This document shows positions 12,763-25,833 of a stretch of 64,000 nt of DNA, piece after piece. Both the position numbers and the translations under genes were made by a program. Where the stretch lies: contig CM038221.1 in assembly GCA_021442155.1 (NCBI GenBank), positions 27,123,906-27,187,905 of the forward strand, in the 5' to 3' direction. Numbering within the stretch: the stretch's first letter is position 1; each line of letters starts with the position of its first letter. The notes under the pieces were generated by a model. The model worked only from the letters and a program-made list of their open reading frames with translations, made no database searches and was not told the origin of the DNA. This stretch comes from Cymbidium sinense (lineage: Eukaryota > Streptophyta > Magnoliopsida > Asparagales > Orchidaceae).

Positions 12763-12794
12763 ACCATCCATCCCGCATATTTTGGATGGATGGT
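12763..12794 (+). other. GC-rich hairpin of L3
   Basis: ACCATCCATCC at 12763-12773 pairs perfectly with GGATGGATGGT at 12784-12794 around the loop CGCATATTTT. L4, L5 and L2 have the same hairpin at the same place with different but still paired stems. It sits in the short GC-rich island of the LTR (about 12700-12960), about 180 bp before CACGTG. Confidence 0.65.
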
Positions 12795-15754
12795 GTTGAT
12801 TAATTTGATTAAATCCTTTAGAAATTGCGAGCTTGATCCTGACCGTCCAATCAAAGATCGGATGGTCCAAGGGAAAGCATGTAGCACCAACCATCGTACC
12901 AATTTGATAACTTAAATAACCCCACATGGAAAGCGCCGCCACGTGGTCCACGGTCGATGGGATTAGTTTTATAATTAGGATGATTTAATTATCCTTAATC
13001 ACTGAAACTTTAAAAATACATAAGTAAATGTAGAAAATTAGAAAAATATGAATGAAGAGCTCATTTTAAAGATAATTTAGTGAGGAATAATATAAAATTA
13101 ATTCTAATTGATTTTAAATAGTAGGTTTTCCTTGATTTGGGTTTATTTGAAATCTTAATAACTCTAATTACTCCCAATGACTTCATTAATTAATTCTAAA
13201 CTTCTTAGACATGTTTTGGGGAATGACCTCTACCTCCCCTAATTTTTTTGGAAATTTATTAATGAGCTAATTAGAGAATCAATTAAAGAATCCTTAATAC
13301 TCTCTTAATGTAATTAAGGGTAATTAGGCATGTGAATAGTGGTTTAATGACTTAATTAAGGTAATTAGACATTGAATAAGTGATTAGGAGATTTATGGAA
13401 TAATTTTGGGATATTTTTCTGAAGCTATTCCTTAAACCCCCTTTCTTCCTTAATCCAAACTTAATTAAAGATTAATCCACTAATAATCTTCTTAATTAAC
13501 CTAATTAAAATTTTAAAATTAATTTGAACTTAATCAAGCCTTTGCTGGGTAGATACTTAGGTGTTCAATAACCTAAGTAAGCTTAAGCAAATTATTTCCA
13601 ACCCACATGTGTGGGAAGGTTATGAAAGTATTTAATTAAATCTTTAGCTTAATTAATCAATAATTGTGAGCCAATTGCATTAGGCCCTTTCTTTCTTAGG
13701 GTGCATTGCTAATTTAAATTCAATGTGATTGCATATCATATGTTGGCTCATAATTATTAGGTTAATTATGTTAAGAAGGTGTAGGTAAGGGATAATTAAT
13801 GAACCTAATTCACACCTTAGCCTATGCAAAACATAAAATCATTCTAGTTTTAAAAATTAAACTAAAACAACACACATATGTGGAAGATGGGTTAGGACCA
13901 GCAAACCTTTTCACATTTTCTAAAATCAAATCAAACTCAAATTAAAATAAAATCTCTTTAAACAAATTTGATTTACTTCAAATGATCTTATTCCATAGGA
14001 TTGTCTTTAGGAATTAATTAGGGTGAATGAAGTTACATGCTTGCATCACTTTCTTTCTTTCCTAGCATTCTAAATGGTGTATGTCATATGAAATCATGCA
14101 TTCATGTCTTTTGAAAAATAAATTAAAATAAAATATTTTCTTTTTGTCAAATTGCATGTTTTGGTTAAAGTAAGAATATGAATGACTATTATCACTATTA
14201 AATCCAAAATTATTTTAAAAACTATAAATCAAAGATGACAAATGAAAGGTATGATGCTTATAATTACTTATAAGCTTGCATGTGAATACAACATAAGATG
14301 TGCATTATGTGGCTTTTCCTTCTCTTCTCCTTTAACATAGTTTTGAATAGGATTTGCAAAGTGTATAGTTCATTTGAAAAGAACACAACACTTTCTTAAA
14401 TCTATTCCTATTCATTCCTATCTTAACCTTTAAGATGGATCTTCACATCTACACATATAAATTAAACAATCAACAAATCAAACAAATAAACATAAACCTT
14501 TTACATGACTCTTTTTCATTCATTTCTTTTTGTACATGCACATATATTTAAGAAAAGTGGTATATTAGTTTGGACACCTTGGGGTTGCGAGGCTTTAAGT
14601 ATCCCCAAGTAAGTCTTGTACCTTACACCCCTGATGTAGAAAATAATGGTGCCTGTACTCACTTATGTCTTTCATATATGTAAATGTGTATTTGATTAAT
14701 AGATAAAAGAATCACTCTCTTTTCTACTTAACAAAATCTTGCATCATGAACCATCCAAATTTTCTTAAGCAACATCCCTTAGCATTCATCATTAAAGTGT
14801 GCTAAATATTTATATTTGCATGTATAGATATGCTTAGGTTTCATCGATATGCATGTTACACATGTTGGAAAGAAATAAAGTGTTATGTGTTTTGTGATAG
14901 TAATTCATTTCAATTAATCTTAAAGTCCCTTTCTTATTTGAATGGGTTTATTTAGAGCAAATCTAAACTTAGGATTAACTAAAATACATGATAAAACATT
15001 CACTAAAGAGAGATCACTAATGAATCTACCTTAGAAATTACTTAGATAGGGAGAAAAGAGAAGTTCTCTTCTCTTTTCCTCTCTTTACAACACTTAGTAA
15101 TCAAGTGCAGGTTCATTCAAATCAAATCAAATCATCAAATGAAATTAAAAAATCAACTAAATTAGTGAAATGAAATCACCCTATAAGTTGAACCCTTTCA
15201 CACTTAGAAAATCTTAACCTTAAAGCCTAGCTAAGACATATCACATAAGCCTTAAATGGCACACACATTAAACTAAGTCACCATTTATAGTCCTATGTTA
15301 GGGCGGTGCATGGTTTGATGCTTGATTTTATTTTGTGATGTGATATTTTAGTATGGATGTTAGCGTGTATGTTAGTAGACTGAATGAAAGGGCGATCTTA
15401 GTCTAACCATTGTCTTGTGTAGGGGATTGTGCTTAAGGGGCGCTGAAATAAAAATATAAATATTTTTTGCTGTGTAGGTTGCTTATACCCCTAAGAATAA
15501 TCTAGAATAGGCCAGGTGGACTTGGTTACTGATGTGTGGGGTGCTAAGTCCAATTTATTTAAATACATCCTTGGGATTGTGTGGTGTGTTTAGCTAATCT
15601 CTATTTTACAGATTTTAGATATATTTACTTTTCCCATTATCATGTAATTTTGTAGAATTTGGAATGAATGTTATGGGGATTAGGATGAACATTGGTTATA
15701 AGACTATGTCTTATGTTCCATGTGAAGCTTTTGGAGCAACCACCTTCTAACCAA

Positions 15755-15825
15755 CCAAAAGAAGAAAGAAGAATGAAGAAAGAAGAAAGAAAAGAAGAAA
15801 GGAGAAATGAAAAATGAAGACCCCC
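15755..15825 (+). repeat. GA-rich tract upstream of the L3 TATA motif
   Basis: A run of imperfect AAGAAGAAAG units lies about 60-120 bp upstream of TATAAG. The same tract is in L4 (about 23735-23795) and L6 (about 49065-49140), and as TC-rich sequence in L2 (9145-9225), L5 (34140-34185) and L7 (53955-53995). It keeps its place but varies in length, as a microsatellite would. Confidence 0.6.
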
Positions 15826-15877
15826 ATAACATGATTTCCTTTTTTGATTATAATTAATTCATCTGTAATCTGGGTTG

Positions 15878-16080
15878 TATAAGGGTAGAGCTCAGCTACC
15901 CATTTATCTTTTCGAGTTTGTGTGGTGGAGCCCGACCAAAAGGCCTTTTATTCTTTTGTGCTAGCTTTATAAATTGTTTGATGTTTGTTTAACTTGTGCA
16001 TTAAAATGACGCATTTTCCTAGTTTCTTCCTTGCTTTGATGAATGACCTGGATGCGATTAGGCTCTTAGGAAAAATTAAA
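15878..16080 (+). promoter_or_regulatory. Putative TATA to poly(A) block of L3
   Basis: TATAAG is at 15878-15883, followed by GGGTAGAGCTCAGCTACCC, which can fold, and by ATTAAA at 16075-16080 in place of the AATAAA of other copies. Confidence 0.48.
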
Positions 16081-17397
16081 TTTCTATCCAATTAATCAAC
16101 TCAAAAAAAAAAACTCATAACCTCACTTAAAGCCTAGGTTATAAATCAAGATAAAGAATTAGCAACCCTTTAGCTGGATGCTGTATGTTTTCACATCATG
16201 CATGAAAAGTATCTTGCTTCACTCTTACTTATGGAGGGCTTCCACCTTTTCCAGGGAACTTGGCTTGACCTTTGAGAGTCATGGTGAAAACACACCTCCT
16301 TCTTGTTGATTTTGGCCCATAATCAAATTTCTCATGAATTAAGCATTTGAATCTCATAGCTTGTGTCAAACCAATTGTCCAAAAATAAAAATAAAACATA
16401 ATAAAATTTGTATTAGATTTAGGTCATTATTCATGCCCTACATGATCTAGTCTCTTAGGAGTGTGTTTAAGGACTTAATCTCTTTATAAATGAACAACTT
16501 AGCTATCTTGAAAAAACATATAACTTGCCTACATGTATTTAAAATTGTAGGAGGAGTTAGTTGGCACCACCCCAGACAGTTGTAAGTCTAAACATTAGGT
16601 GGTTTACTCTCTCTTGGAGGTAAACCATATACCCATTTTTGGCTTAGATTTAAGTCGTGCCTTGGCCCTCGCCAAAGCTCCCTAAATTTAGGTTCAGAGG
16701 TTGTCACTTTTCTTTACGGGCTACAAGCATAAATCCTGACTTCATAGGCATTTTCGAGATCATGTATCATGAAATTGTAGGTCTAGATTTGTAATAAAAA
16801 AATTCAACTCAAACAAATAGTTCCCCTCAACTTCAAAATATAAAGCCCAACCATAAGATAGTTTGGGATGCTTACTAGGCTTGTTAGTATCATAAGCATC
16901 CGCTACTTATCTTCCTTTGGATTCGATAATAACTCCCTCATTTTGATCAATCCCACTTGATCTTCTAAAAATAAACTAATTGATTGATAGTCCTATATTT
17001 GAAATCTTTGGAGATAATAATAATTTACCTTAATCGAGAGTATTCCTAAGGAATCACATTCCTTAGGATGTAAATATCTATGGGAGCTTGCCTCCATAGG
17101 AACTTAACAAACCCGTTTAAAATAAATCCTGCTTTACTTTTTCATGTAAAGTAGGGGAAGAATCTCTGGTACATACGAAGACCCATAGTCCTTAGGAGTC
17201 CTTATTAAGGTGATTATGTCCATTATAGGATGGTGACTTTTGTCTCTCGAGATAGTACACTATTCCTCAATGTCGTACCTAATCATCCTAATAAGAACAT
17301 CTGTGGATCTACGTGGTGTCCAAACCAAAAGTATATTTCTATCTTCATTTTATCCACATAGATTGAAGATGGAAGTATATAAAAAATTTTCACCACA

Positions 17398-17402
17398 AAA
17401 AT
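17398..17402. repeat. Target-site duplication AAAAT, right of L3
   Basis: It directly follows CACCACA and is the partner of 10281-10285. Confidence 0.88.
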
Positions 17403-17592
17403 GCACATTCACTTGTATAAAAGACATAAGTGAGTATGACGCCATTGTTCTCTACATGTGTAAAGTATACCTTTCTACTTAAAGCACAATGGGATATCCA
17501 GACTAATATACCACTTTTCTTAAATATATGGGCCGAGATTTTTGTTTGATTTGGTTGTATAATTTACATGTGTAATATGAAGATCTTTCTTA

Positions 17593-17597
17593 AGTCA
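17593..17597. repeat. Target-site duplication AGTCA, left of giant element
   Basis: AGTCA precedes TATTGACCTC, the 5' end of L4, and recurs at 50734-50738 right after the 3' end of L6. This pair bounds the complete element. Confidence 0.9.
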
Positions 17598-20474
17598 TAT
17601 TGACCTCATTTTTAGGATGAGCCCTCAACCCCTCCATCTTAGACATAGAACTCCTCTTAGACTTTAAGAGATCCTTAGTCTTAAGACACATCTAGTGATT
17701 AGGTGGACACTCAATCTAGCTATAGAGACTTAGAAGAGTTAGCCATAGGAATAGGTCATGCCTTAGGGGTGTTAGGAGAATTTGCCTACCCTATAGCTTG
17801 AACCAAATTTCTCACTTCCTTCCTTCAAGATAAAATTAAATCAATTACAACTTAATTGATTTCATCCAAACTCAAATCAATTCCAAATGATTGAAGCCTA
17901 TGATTGAAATCCCAAGTCAAAAATATTTCCTAAGTCCTTTGATTCCCTCTCATAGACTTAGCCTAAATATCAATTCAAATTCAATAAATTTTCTCACAAC
18001 ACATTTATATTCTCATTTATATTCATATGTATAAATGAAATATAAATTCAAATCAATCAAACTAAATCCAAAATTGAAAGTCCAAATCAAAAATATTTCT
18101 TAAGTCCTTAATTCCCTCTTAAGGACTTAGCCTAAATAAAGTTTAAATCACTTCAAATTCATGAAATTTTCTCATAAACCATTTATATTTCCATTTATAT
18201 TCACATATATAAATGAAATATAAATTCAAACAACCAAAACCAACTCACAAAAAATCAAACTCAAATTCAATCAAAATCCAACCTAAGCCTTTCAAGTCAA
18301 AATCTTGAACTTAACCAAATCAAATTCAAATCAAGCCAAACTCTTAATTTTATTTATGATTCAATCAATCCTACAATAATGAATCCAAATATAAACATAA
18401 AATTTAATCATCAAGCCAAAACTAAATCCAAAAAATCAACCCCAAGTCAAGCTCATGTTCACCCTTTTAAACTTGAAAGTATCGAATGAATTAAAACCCA
18501 TTTGATTTCAAACCACTTGCAAATGGATTTAAATTTCAATCATAAGTTCATATGTGAGTTCAATCAAACTCAAATCAAGCTTTGACCAAGCCATTTGACC
18601 TATTTAGGCTCACTTAACCCAAAGTGACCTAAAGTACCCTTATGAGCCAAATTCTAATCCTAACCAAATTGGATTGAACTAAGATGACATAAGCCTCACA
18701 TTATGAGCAACAATGATCATAAGATGATCAATCACTCAAATTTGGTCAAACTAAGTCAAACTTAAGGGTTGACCAAGTCAACACTTAGCCAAAATGAAAC
18801 CCAACATAGCCAAAATCCACCATAGGCCAAATTGAATGAAATCATTGATCAAAACTCATTCATGACCAATATTTGAGCCTAACCTAGCCCAATTGGTCAC
18901 TTGACCCAAATTGACCCAACTTGACCTAAAAAGTTAAAATGTGTCAAAACTTGTTCTAAGCCAAATTGATTGAAACCAATGGGTCAAGTTCATTCCAAAA
19001 TGATTGTTGAACTTAACCAAAGCCTCAATTGGCCAACTAGACCTAACTTAGCCCTATTGACCTTGAACCTAACTTGACCTAAAAGGTCATATTGAGCCAA
19101 AATTAAATTAAACCAAAATTGATTGGAAACCTAAGCCAACCCATGACCTAACCCAAATAGGTCAAATGGTTCAAATTGGTCAACTTGACCCATTTGACCT
19201 AAATGAACTGAATTGAACCAAATCTAAATATAAATCAAATTGAACCAAACCAAAACCACCAACACATTTCAAATGGCCATATGAACCTGACCCAACCCTT
19301 GGTTTGACCCAATTTGATCAATCGATCAATTTGACCCAAGTTGACCCATTTTGACCTAAATGGGTCAACATGAGCGAAATCACATCAAACCAACTCCAAA
19401 TTCAATGAAACTTGGTTTAACCCATTTTTCAATCATGCCAAACATATTCAAATTGAATCCCAAGCCAAATGATCATTTTACTCTACTCTATAGGGTAAAT
19501 TTTGGCCAAATTCACTTGAAATTTGATCAAATCCTCTTCATGACCACTTAACGCCCTCTTAGTGGACCAAGTGGACACTAGTGAGTGTGGTACACCTAAC
19601 CCAATGGGTTTGGGTCAGCCCAACCCAACCTAAGGCTAAAACTGACCACCTCACTTGAAATTAAGCACATGTAATCCCTCCTCCACTCAATTAAGGCACA
19701 TGGAACTCCACCACTCCACTCTACACTCCAAACCAAATGCAAGGACACTCCTAACAGCCTAACAAACCCATGGAATGAGGTCAATTGGATCAAAATGGCA
19801 AAATCCTTCTCGACCATCAAATTGCTTTAGGAGGAGGTATACTCCCCCTAATTCCAATTGATTTGATCAATCTCCAATTCAATTGAGCTTAGGGAAGTCA
19901 GAGCAAGCCATTGCAAGCGTCCCCAAGCTTTTTAGAGTGAGTTTAAATTTCCATTTTCTTAGTTTTCATAGATTAAAAATAGGGGAGCTCCACTTGAAAC
20001 CCATCTCACTCAATACTCCAAACCAACCCAATTCCTCCTTCAAGCACCCTCAAAGGATCAAATTGAACCCACTCCAAGCTTCACACAAGTTCTCCAAGCA
20101 AGGAGGAGTGCCTTTGACTAAGATCGAGCTCAAGTGAAGGTGAAGTTGGTCCATAGGAAGATCCATCTGATTTCAACACCTCAAACCTTCAACAAGGCTT
20201 CGTCACCACCAAACGAAGCTACTTCAAGGGAATTGAGTGCCGGTGATAGCCTCTGGTAAGGTATGCCATTAAATTGAGTTTAGATTAGCCATAATTTGGT
20301 CCTTTGTGAAGTGAAGTTTCATCCCATGAAAAACTAGCCATTGGATGTGATCTCCTTTGCATGGTGATGGCGTGGGTTTAATTTTGTTTAAATCTGAGCT
20401 TAATCGAGCTTGGATCTTCCCTTAGAAGATGGACGGTGGCCATCTCCTGCAGGGAAGATCAGGGGTAAATCTTG

Positions 20475-20507
20475 GGCCGTCCATCCACGCATTTTGGATG
20501 GACGGCC
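20475..20507 (+). other. GC-rich hairpin of L4
   Basis: GGCCGTCCATCC at 20475-20486 and GGATGGACGGCC at 20496-20507 form a perfect 12-bp stem around ACGCATTTT. It is the longest version of the family hairpin. CACGTG follows at 20662-20667, inside a GC-rich patch with GCGCGCGCC. Confidence 0.7.
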
Positions 20508-21149
20508 ATGATTAAAACACATAGGATCCAAGGATTATCCCTTAAGAACCCCAAATTTAATCTCAACTGTATGATGCTTGATCAGACGGAGAGGGAGAAA
20601 GTAACACCACTAATGATGCGGTGCTATGATGTGACTACTTAAATAGCCACTCCCATCACACCACGTGGAAAGCGCGCGCCGCGTCTACCTTCATGTGGCA
20701 CCGACGGGATTAGCTATATAATTAGGGAATTAAATTATCTAATTAATCAAGAAAAGTTCAAATATTCATATCTAAGTGTAAAAAAATCATAAAAGTATGA
20801 AATAATTGACATATGAAAGATAATTGAATGTAGAATATTATAAAATTGATTTTGATGGATTTTGAATAGTGTTATTTTCTGAATTTGGGTTTTATTGGGA
20901 ATGTAATTAGGCTAATTACTCTGTGATTATTCCATTAATAATTCTCAAACTTCTTGTGTGTAATTAGTGGGATGACTTCTGCGTCCCCTAATTTTCTTGG
21001 GATTTATTAATATTTTAATTAGGGTAATTGTTGGATTCATTCCTAATTACTCCCCTAATGTAATTAAGCCTAATTAAGTGTGTAATCAGTGGTTTAATCC
21101 CTTGATTGAGTTAATTAAGGTTTTCATAAATGAATAAAAGGTTTATGGA

Positions 21150-21730
21150 ATAATTTTGGGATATTTTCGTTAAGCTTTTCCTTAAACCCCATCTTTCTTC
21201 CTTAATCCAAACTTAATTAAGGATTAATCCACCAATTACCTACCTAATTAATTTGATAAAATTCTAAAACTTTCCTGAACTTAACTAATTCATCTTGGGT
21301 AGCTGCTTAGGTGTTTAATAACCTAAGTGCATTGAAGAAATCAAAGTCCAACTCACATGTGTGAGTGGGATTATGAAATTACTATACTTAAACTTAGCTT
21401 AATTAATCATTAATCATGAGCCAAATGCATTAGGCTCATAATATTTTGTGATATTTTCTTTAAGCTATTCCTTATACCCCCTTTTTCTTCCTTAATCCAA
21501 ACTTAATTAAGGATTAATCCACTAATTACCTACCTAATTAATTTGATAAAATTCTAAAACATAACTAATTCATCTTGGGTAGGTGCTTAGGTGTTCAATA
21601 ACCTAAGTGCATTGAGGAAATCAAAATCTAACTCACATGTATGAGAGGGATTATGAAATTACTTAACTTAAATCTCTTAGCTTAATTAATCATTAATCAT
21701 GAGCTAAATGCATTAGACCCTTTTCTTCTT
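21150..21730 (+). repeat. About 290-bp tandem duplication inside L4
   Basis: The stretch from GGATATTTTCGTTAAGC (about 21159) through CTTAATCCAAACTTAATTAA, AATAACCTAAGTGCATTGA and the CACATGTGTGAG motif repeats almost at once, starting about 21450. L3 has this text only once (13400-13690), so the duplication is private to L4. Confidence 0.7.
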
Positions 21731-23851
21731 AGGTGCATTGCTGATTTAAATTCCTTTTGTGATTTTATGTTATATCTTTGGCTCATAATTATTTGATTAA
21801 GTATGCTAAAGTGGTGTAGGTAAGGGGTAATTAACATACTTAATTCATACCTTAACCTAATTAAGATATAAAAATCATCTAATCATCTCAAGATTAAACT
21901 AAAATGCCATACACATGGGGGAAATGGGTTAGGACCATCAAAAATTCTTTCACATTTTCTAAACCAAGCATAAAGCAAATTCAAAATATAGAAATCACAG
22001 TAAACAAACTTTGATTCACTTTAAACTTTCTTATTTTATAGGATTGTATTTAAGAATTAATTAGGGTGAATGAAGTTATATTGCTTTCATCATTGCTTTT
22101 TCAAGCATTCGCTAAATGCATGTCATATAGGCTATACTATAGATTAAAAGAGTTTGATATGCAAGCATATAATGATATATATTTATATCAATTGCATGTT
22201 TTGGCTAAAGTAAAAATATGAATGGCTATTATCACTATTAAATTCAAAATTATTTTCAAAACTTATAAATCAAATATCAAAACTAAAAGGTATGCTACTT
22301 ATATTTTATTTATAAGCATGTGAATATAAAATGTGTCTTATGTTTTTTCCTTTTTTCCTCTTAACATTTGAATAAGATTTGCAAAGTGCATAGTTATTTT
22401 AAAAGAACATAACACTTGTTTACAATCTATTCTTATCCTCTTTCATGTTATAACTTAAGAAGGATATTTAAATATACACACATAAATTGCATAAACAAAC
22501 CAAAAATTAAATAAACATAAACTTTGCATCTTTTTTTTCATTTATCTCTTTTGTACATGTATATGCATTTAAGGAAAGTGGTATATTAGTATGGACAACC
22601 CCAGGGTTGCGAGGCTTTAAGTAGCCCTAAGTAGGTCTTGTACCTTACACCCTGGTGCTAACAATGGTATCGTACTCACTTATGCCTTTCATACATACAC
22701 ATGTGCATATGAATAAAGGATAAAAGAATACCCCCTTTTCTACTTAATGAAAATCATGCATCATAAGGCATCTAAATTTTCTTAAGTGACACTACCTAGC
22801 ATTCATCATAAAGTGTGCTAAAAATTTTCACTTGTATGTATAGATATGCTTAGGATTCAGCTATATGCATGTTATACATGTTGAGAAAGAAATGAATTGA
22901 TGTGTGTGTTATGATATTAATTCACTGTACTTAATCTTAAAATGCCTTTCTTTTGATTATGTTTGTTTAAGAAAGATCTAAACTTAGCATTAATTAAAAT
23001 ACATAATAAAACATTACTAAATAAAATCAAACATGAACCTACTTTAGAAATTACTTAAGGTAGGGAAGGAAAGAGAAGTTCTCTTTTCCTCTTTACAACT
23101 TAGTAATTAATTGTAGATTCACTTAAACCAAATCAAAATACAAAATAAAATCAACCCAAATCAACTAAGCACTTAAATGAAACCACCCATCTAAGTTGAA
23201 TATCTTCACACTTAAAAAATCTAAGCCATGAAGCCATAGCTAAGCATACCACACAAACCTTTTAAAGCACACACATTAGACTAAGTCACCATTTCTAGCT
23301 TCAGGTTAGGGCGGTGCATGGTGTGATGTTTGCTTTTATTTTGTAATGTGTTGTTTCTAATCTGGATGTTAGGGTGAATGTGTGTAGAATAAATGGTAGG
23401 ATGATTTAGTCTAATCATTATCTTATGCAGGGGATTGTGCTTAAGGGGCAATGTAATAAAAATATAAATACTTTTATTGTGTGCTTATACCCCTAAGCAT
23501 AATTCAATAGGCCGTGGACTTGGTTACCCATGTGTGGTGCTAAGTCCAATATACATGCTTAGATTATATGGTTTGTTTAGCTAATCTATTTTGTGTGTTA
23601 GTTAGATTTACTTTTCTTTTCATGTACTTTTATAATTATAAATTTTGGAATGATTATATGGATTAGGATAACATTGGTCATAAGATCTTATGTACCATGT
23701 GAAGCCTTTAGCAAACCACATTCCAACCATCCAAAAGAAGGAACCAAAAGAAGAAAGAAAGAAAGAAAAGAGAAGAACAAAGAAGAAATAAAGACCCCCA
23801 TAACATGAATTCCTTGCTTAATTGTAATTAATTCATTTATAATCTGGGTTG

Positions 23852-24048
23852 TATAAAGGTAGAGCTCAGCTACCCAATTTGTTTTCGGGTTTGTGCGGTG
23901 GAAACACACCTTTTTATTCTTTTGTGTTAACTTTATAAAATATTTGATGCTTTGTTTAGTCTGTGCATTAAGATGACATCCTTTTTCTAGTTTCTTCCTT
24001 GCTTGATGTATGGCCTGGATGATGATTAGGCCCCTAGAAAAAAATAAA
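23852..24048 (+). promoter_or_regulatory. Putative TATA to poly(A) block of L4
   Basis: TATAAA is at 23852-23857 and AATAAA at 24043-24048, with the GGTAGAGCTCAGCTACC stem-loop between them. The second stem-loop (TCGGG/CCCGA of L1) is damaged here. Being the 5' LTR, this would have been the element's working promoter. Confidence 0.5.
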
Positions 24049-25287
24049 TCTCCTACCAAATTAATCAACTTAAAATTAAAAATAAATAACTCATAACCTC
24101 ATTTAAAGCCTAAGTTAAAATTAAGATAAAAGAATTAGTAACTCCTCAGTTGGATGTGTACTTTTTTTCTATCATGCATAAAATAATATTGTTTTCACTC
24201 TTGATTGAGGGTCACCTTTTCAGAACTTGGCTTATTTAGCAATACGTGCATGGTGGAAACACACCTCCTTATCTCATGATTTTGGCCCATAATCTTATTT
24301 CTCATGCATTAGGCATATGAATCCTAAGCTCAAGTCAAATGATTATCCAAAAAAAAATAAAATATATGAAAATTTGCATTAGATTTAAGTCATTTAAAGC
24401 ATGCCTTACATGATCTAGTCTCTTTAGGAGTGTAGTTTAAGGACTTAGTCTCTTTCTAAATAAATAACAACTAGCTATCTTGCATAACATAAGACTACAT
24501 GAATTTAAAATCATAGAGGAGTTGGCGCCACCCTGGTTGTAAGTCCAACCGTGGTTTATCCTCTCTATGGAGGTAAACCAAATACCATTTTTGCTTAGAT
24601 TTAGGTCATGCTTTTATCCTCACCAAAGCTCCTAGATTTAGGTTCGGTTGCGCTTCCCTCTGCTATAAGTATAAATCCTCACCTCTAGACATTTCCATAA
24701 CCTTGCATGAATTGTAAGCCTAAGCATTCTAATAAAAATTCAACTCAAACAATTAATTCAATTTCAAAATGTAAAGCCCAACCATAGGTAGTCGCTTACT
24801 AGTTTCCAAGTACATCCCCTACTTATTTTCATTTGGCTTTGATAAGAACTCCTTCCTCTTGATCGATCCCACTTGACTTTCTAAAAAATAAACCAATCGA
24901 TTGATAGTCCCACCTTTTGAAATCTTTGGAGAAAATGATCATTTACCTTAATCGAGAGTATTCCTAAGGATGTAATTAACTATGGAGGCTTGCCTCCATA
25001 GGGAACTTAACGGACCAGGTTTAAAATAAACCCTACATTACCTTTTCATGTAAAGTAAGGGAAGAATCTCTAGTACATATGCATACCCATTGTCCTGAGT
25101 CCTTAGGTGATAGTCCATTATAGGTGGTGACTTCATCTTTGAGATAGTACACTCTCCTCAATGTCACACATCACCCAATAAGAATCATGATCTACATCCA
25201 ACAAGCATATATATTTTATTTTCATTTATCCTCTTTTTTTTTTAATGGGGATATGAATCAGAATATATATATTTTTTCACCATGATT

Positions 25288-25305
25288 TTTAGTGACTGGG
25301 ATGGT
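25288..25305 (+). other. Degenerate primer-binding site
   Basis: TTTAGTGACTGGGATGG follows the 5' LTR by a few bases. It fits a site of the type TGGTGACTCCACTGGGGA, which I recall for plant Tat/Ogre elements, if about six bases were lost between the two ACT triplets and the first TGG was mutated. Position and partial match are seen directly. The exact primer tRNA is recalled, not checked. Confidence 0.45.
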
Positions 25306-25503
25306 TCTCTCTCTCCATATTTGGTAAATGATCATTGTTTCCAAGTATCGAGTGGGTTTATGCTTTTGTATGAATCCAAGACTATCTTTCTTTCATTGGC
25401 ACTTCTTATTTTGTCCTTAAGTTAAGCTAGCCAACATCTTTAGGTTTTAGGACCTCACCTGTTGGTCTTAAAACTCTGGTTCCCAATGGGTGAAAATAAA
25501 AAT

Positions 25504-25553
25504 CTTTAATAAAGAAAAATTATTAAAGACCTCCTTACCATTTTATGGTAAGG
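25504..25553 (+). other. Two perfect hairpins at the start of the leader
   Basis: CTTTAATAA (25504-25512) pairs with TTATTAAAG (25520-25528). CCTTACCAT (25533-25541) pairs with ATGGTAAGG (25545-25553) around a 3-base loop. They stand just upstream of the long hairpin array. The rest of 25306-25830 is non-coding leader with nothing else I recognise. Confidence 0.65.
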
Positions 25554-25833
25554 AAAGGTTCATTCTAAAATAAAGACAAATAAATAAAAAGTTTGCTTTT
25601 CAAAAGCACTTTAAAATGCACTTAAATAAAATATTTGCACTACATCTAATAATTTTTATAATTATTATACGTAGAAATATTTCAAAAATAAAACCAATAA
25701 TCATAATTTTCAAAAAGCAGAAAATGAACTTTTTCACTCAATTCATTTTGATGGAGACTTCATTTTCAAAAATAAAATTGCAAGAAATCATACTTTCAAA
25801 AAAGCATACAATTTGAAGATGGGCCTTTCCATG

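Larger units (their letters stand above)
10286..17397 (+). repeat. Solo LTR L3 (7.1 kb)
   Basis: L3 runs from TGCTGTCCTCATTTTTAG (family start TGTTGACCTC with two changes) to TTTTCACCACA at 17387-17397. It is flanked by AAAAT on both sides, and the flanks are neighbouring parts of L2. No internal region is attached, so it is a solo LTR, normally explained by recombination between the two LTRs of one element. It holds the palindromic U3 modules (10879-10902, 11059-11082), a GC-rich hairpin zone (12763-12794), a CACGTG at 12940-12945, a GA-rich tract (about 15755-15825) and the TATA/poly(A) block. The small ORFs in it show no protein-like sequence I recognise. Confidence 0.9.
17398..17597 (-). 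repeat. LTR copy L2, segment b
   Basis: A 200-bp island of minus-oriented LTR sequence lies between L3 and the giant element. It contains the complement of the TATATTAGTCTGGA motif (about 17495-17515). Its left edge is the second AAAAT of L3 (17398-17402) and its right edge is AGTCA (17593-17597) of the giant element. It continues L2 segment a and is itself continued at 50739, where TAACATAGAAG follows. Confidence 0.88.
17598..25282 (+). repeat. 5' LTR L4 of the giant element (7.7 kb)
   Basis: L4 starts TATTGACCTCATTTTTAG (the family TG changed to TA) and ends at CACCA around 25278-25282. The last bases are blurred: CACCATGA stands where other copies have CACCACA, so the 3' edge is good to a few bases. 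It carries the TTGACC array, two copies of the CATTTATATT palindrome module, the best preserved GC-rich hairpin (20475-20507), a private tandem duplication of about 290 bp (about 21150-21730) and the TATA/poly(A) block (23852-24048). A segment equal to about 20503-23566 is missing from its partner L6. Confidence 0.88.

Noticed and set aside
23688..24068. 126-codon open frame on the minus strand in L4
   Set aside because: It reads the complement of the GA-rich tract and the TATA/poly(A) block; related copies are broken in this frame.
25306..25500. Possible tRNA or small RNA gene right after the 5' LTR
   Set aside because: No cloverleaf, A box or B box could be made out.
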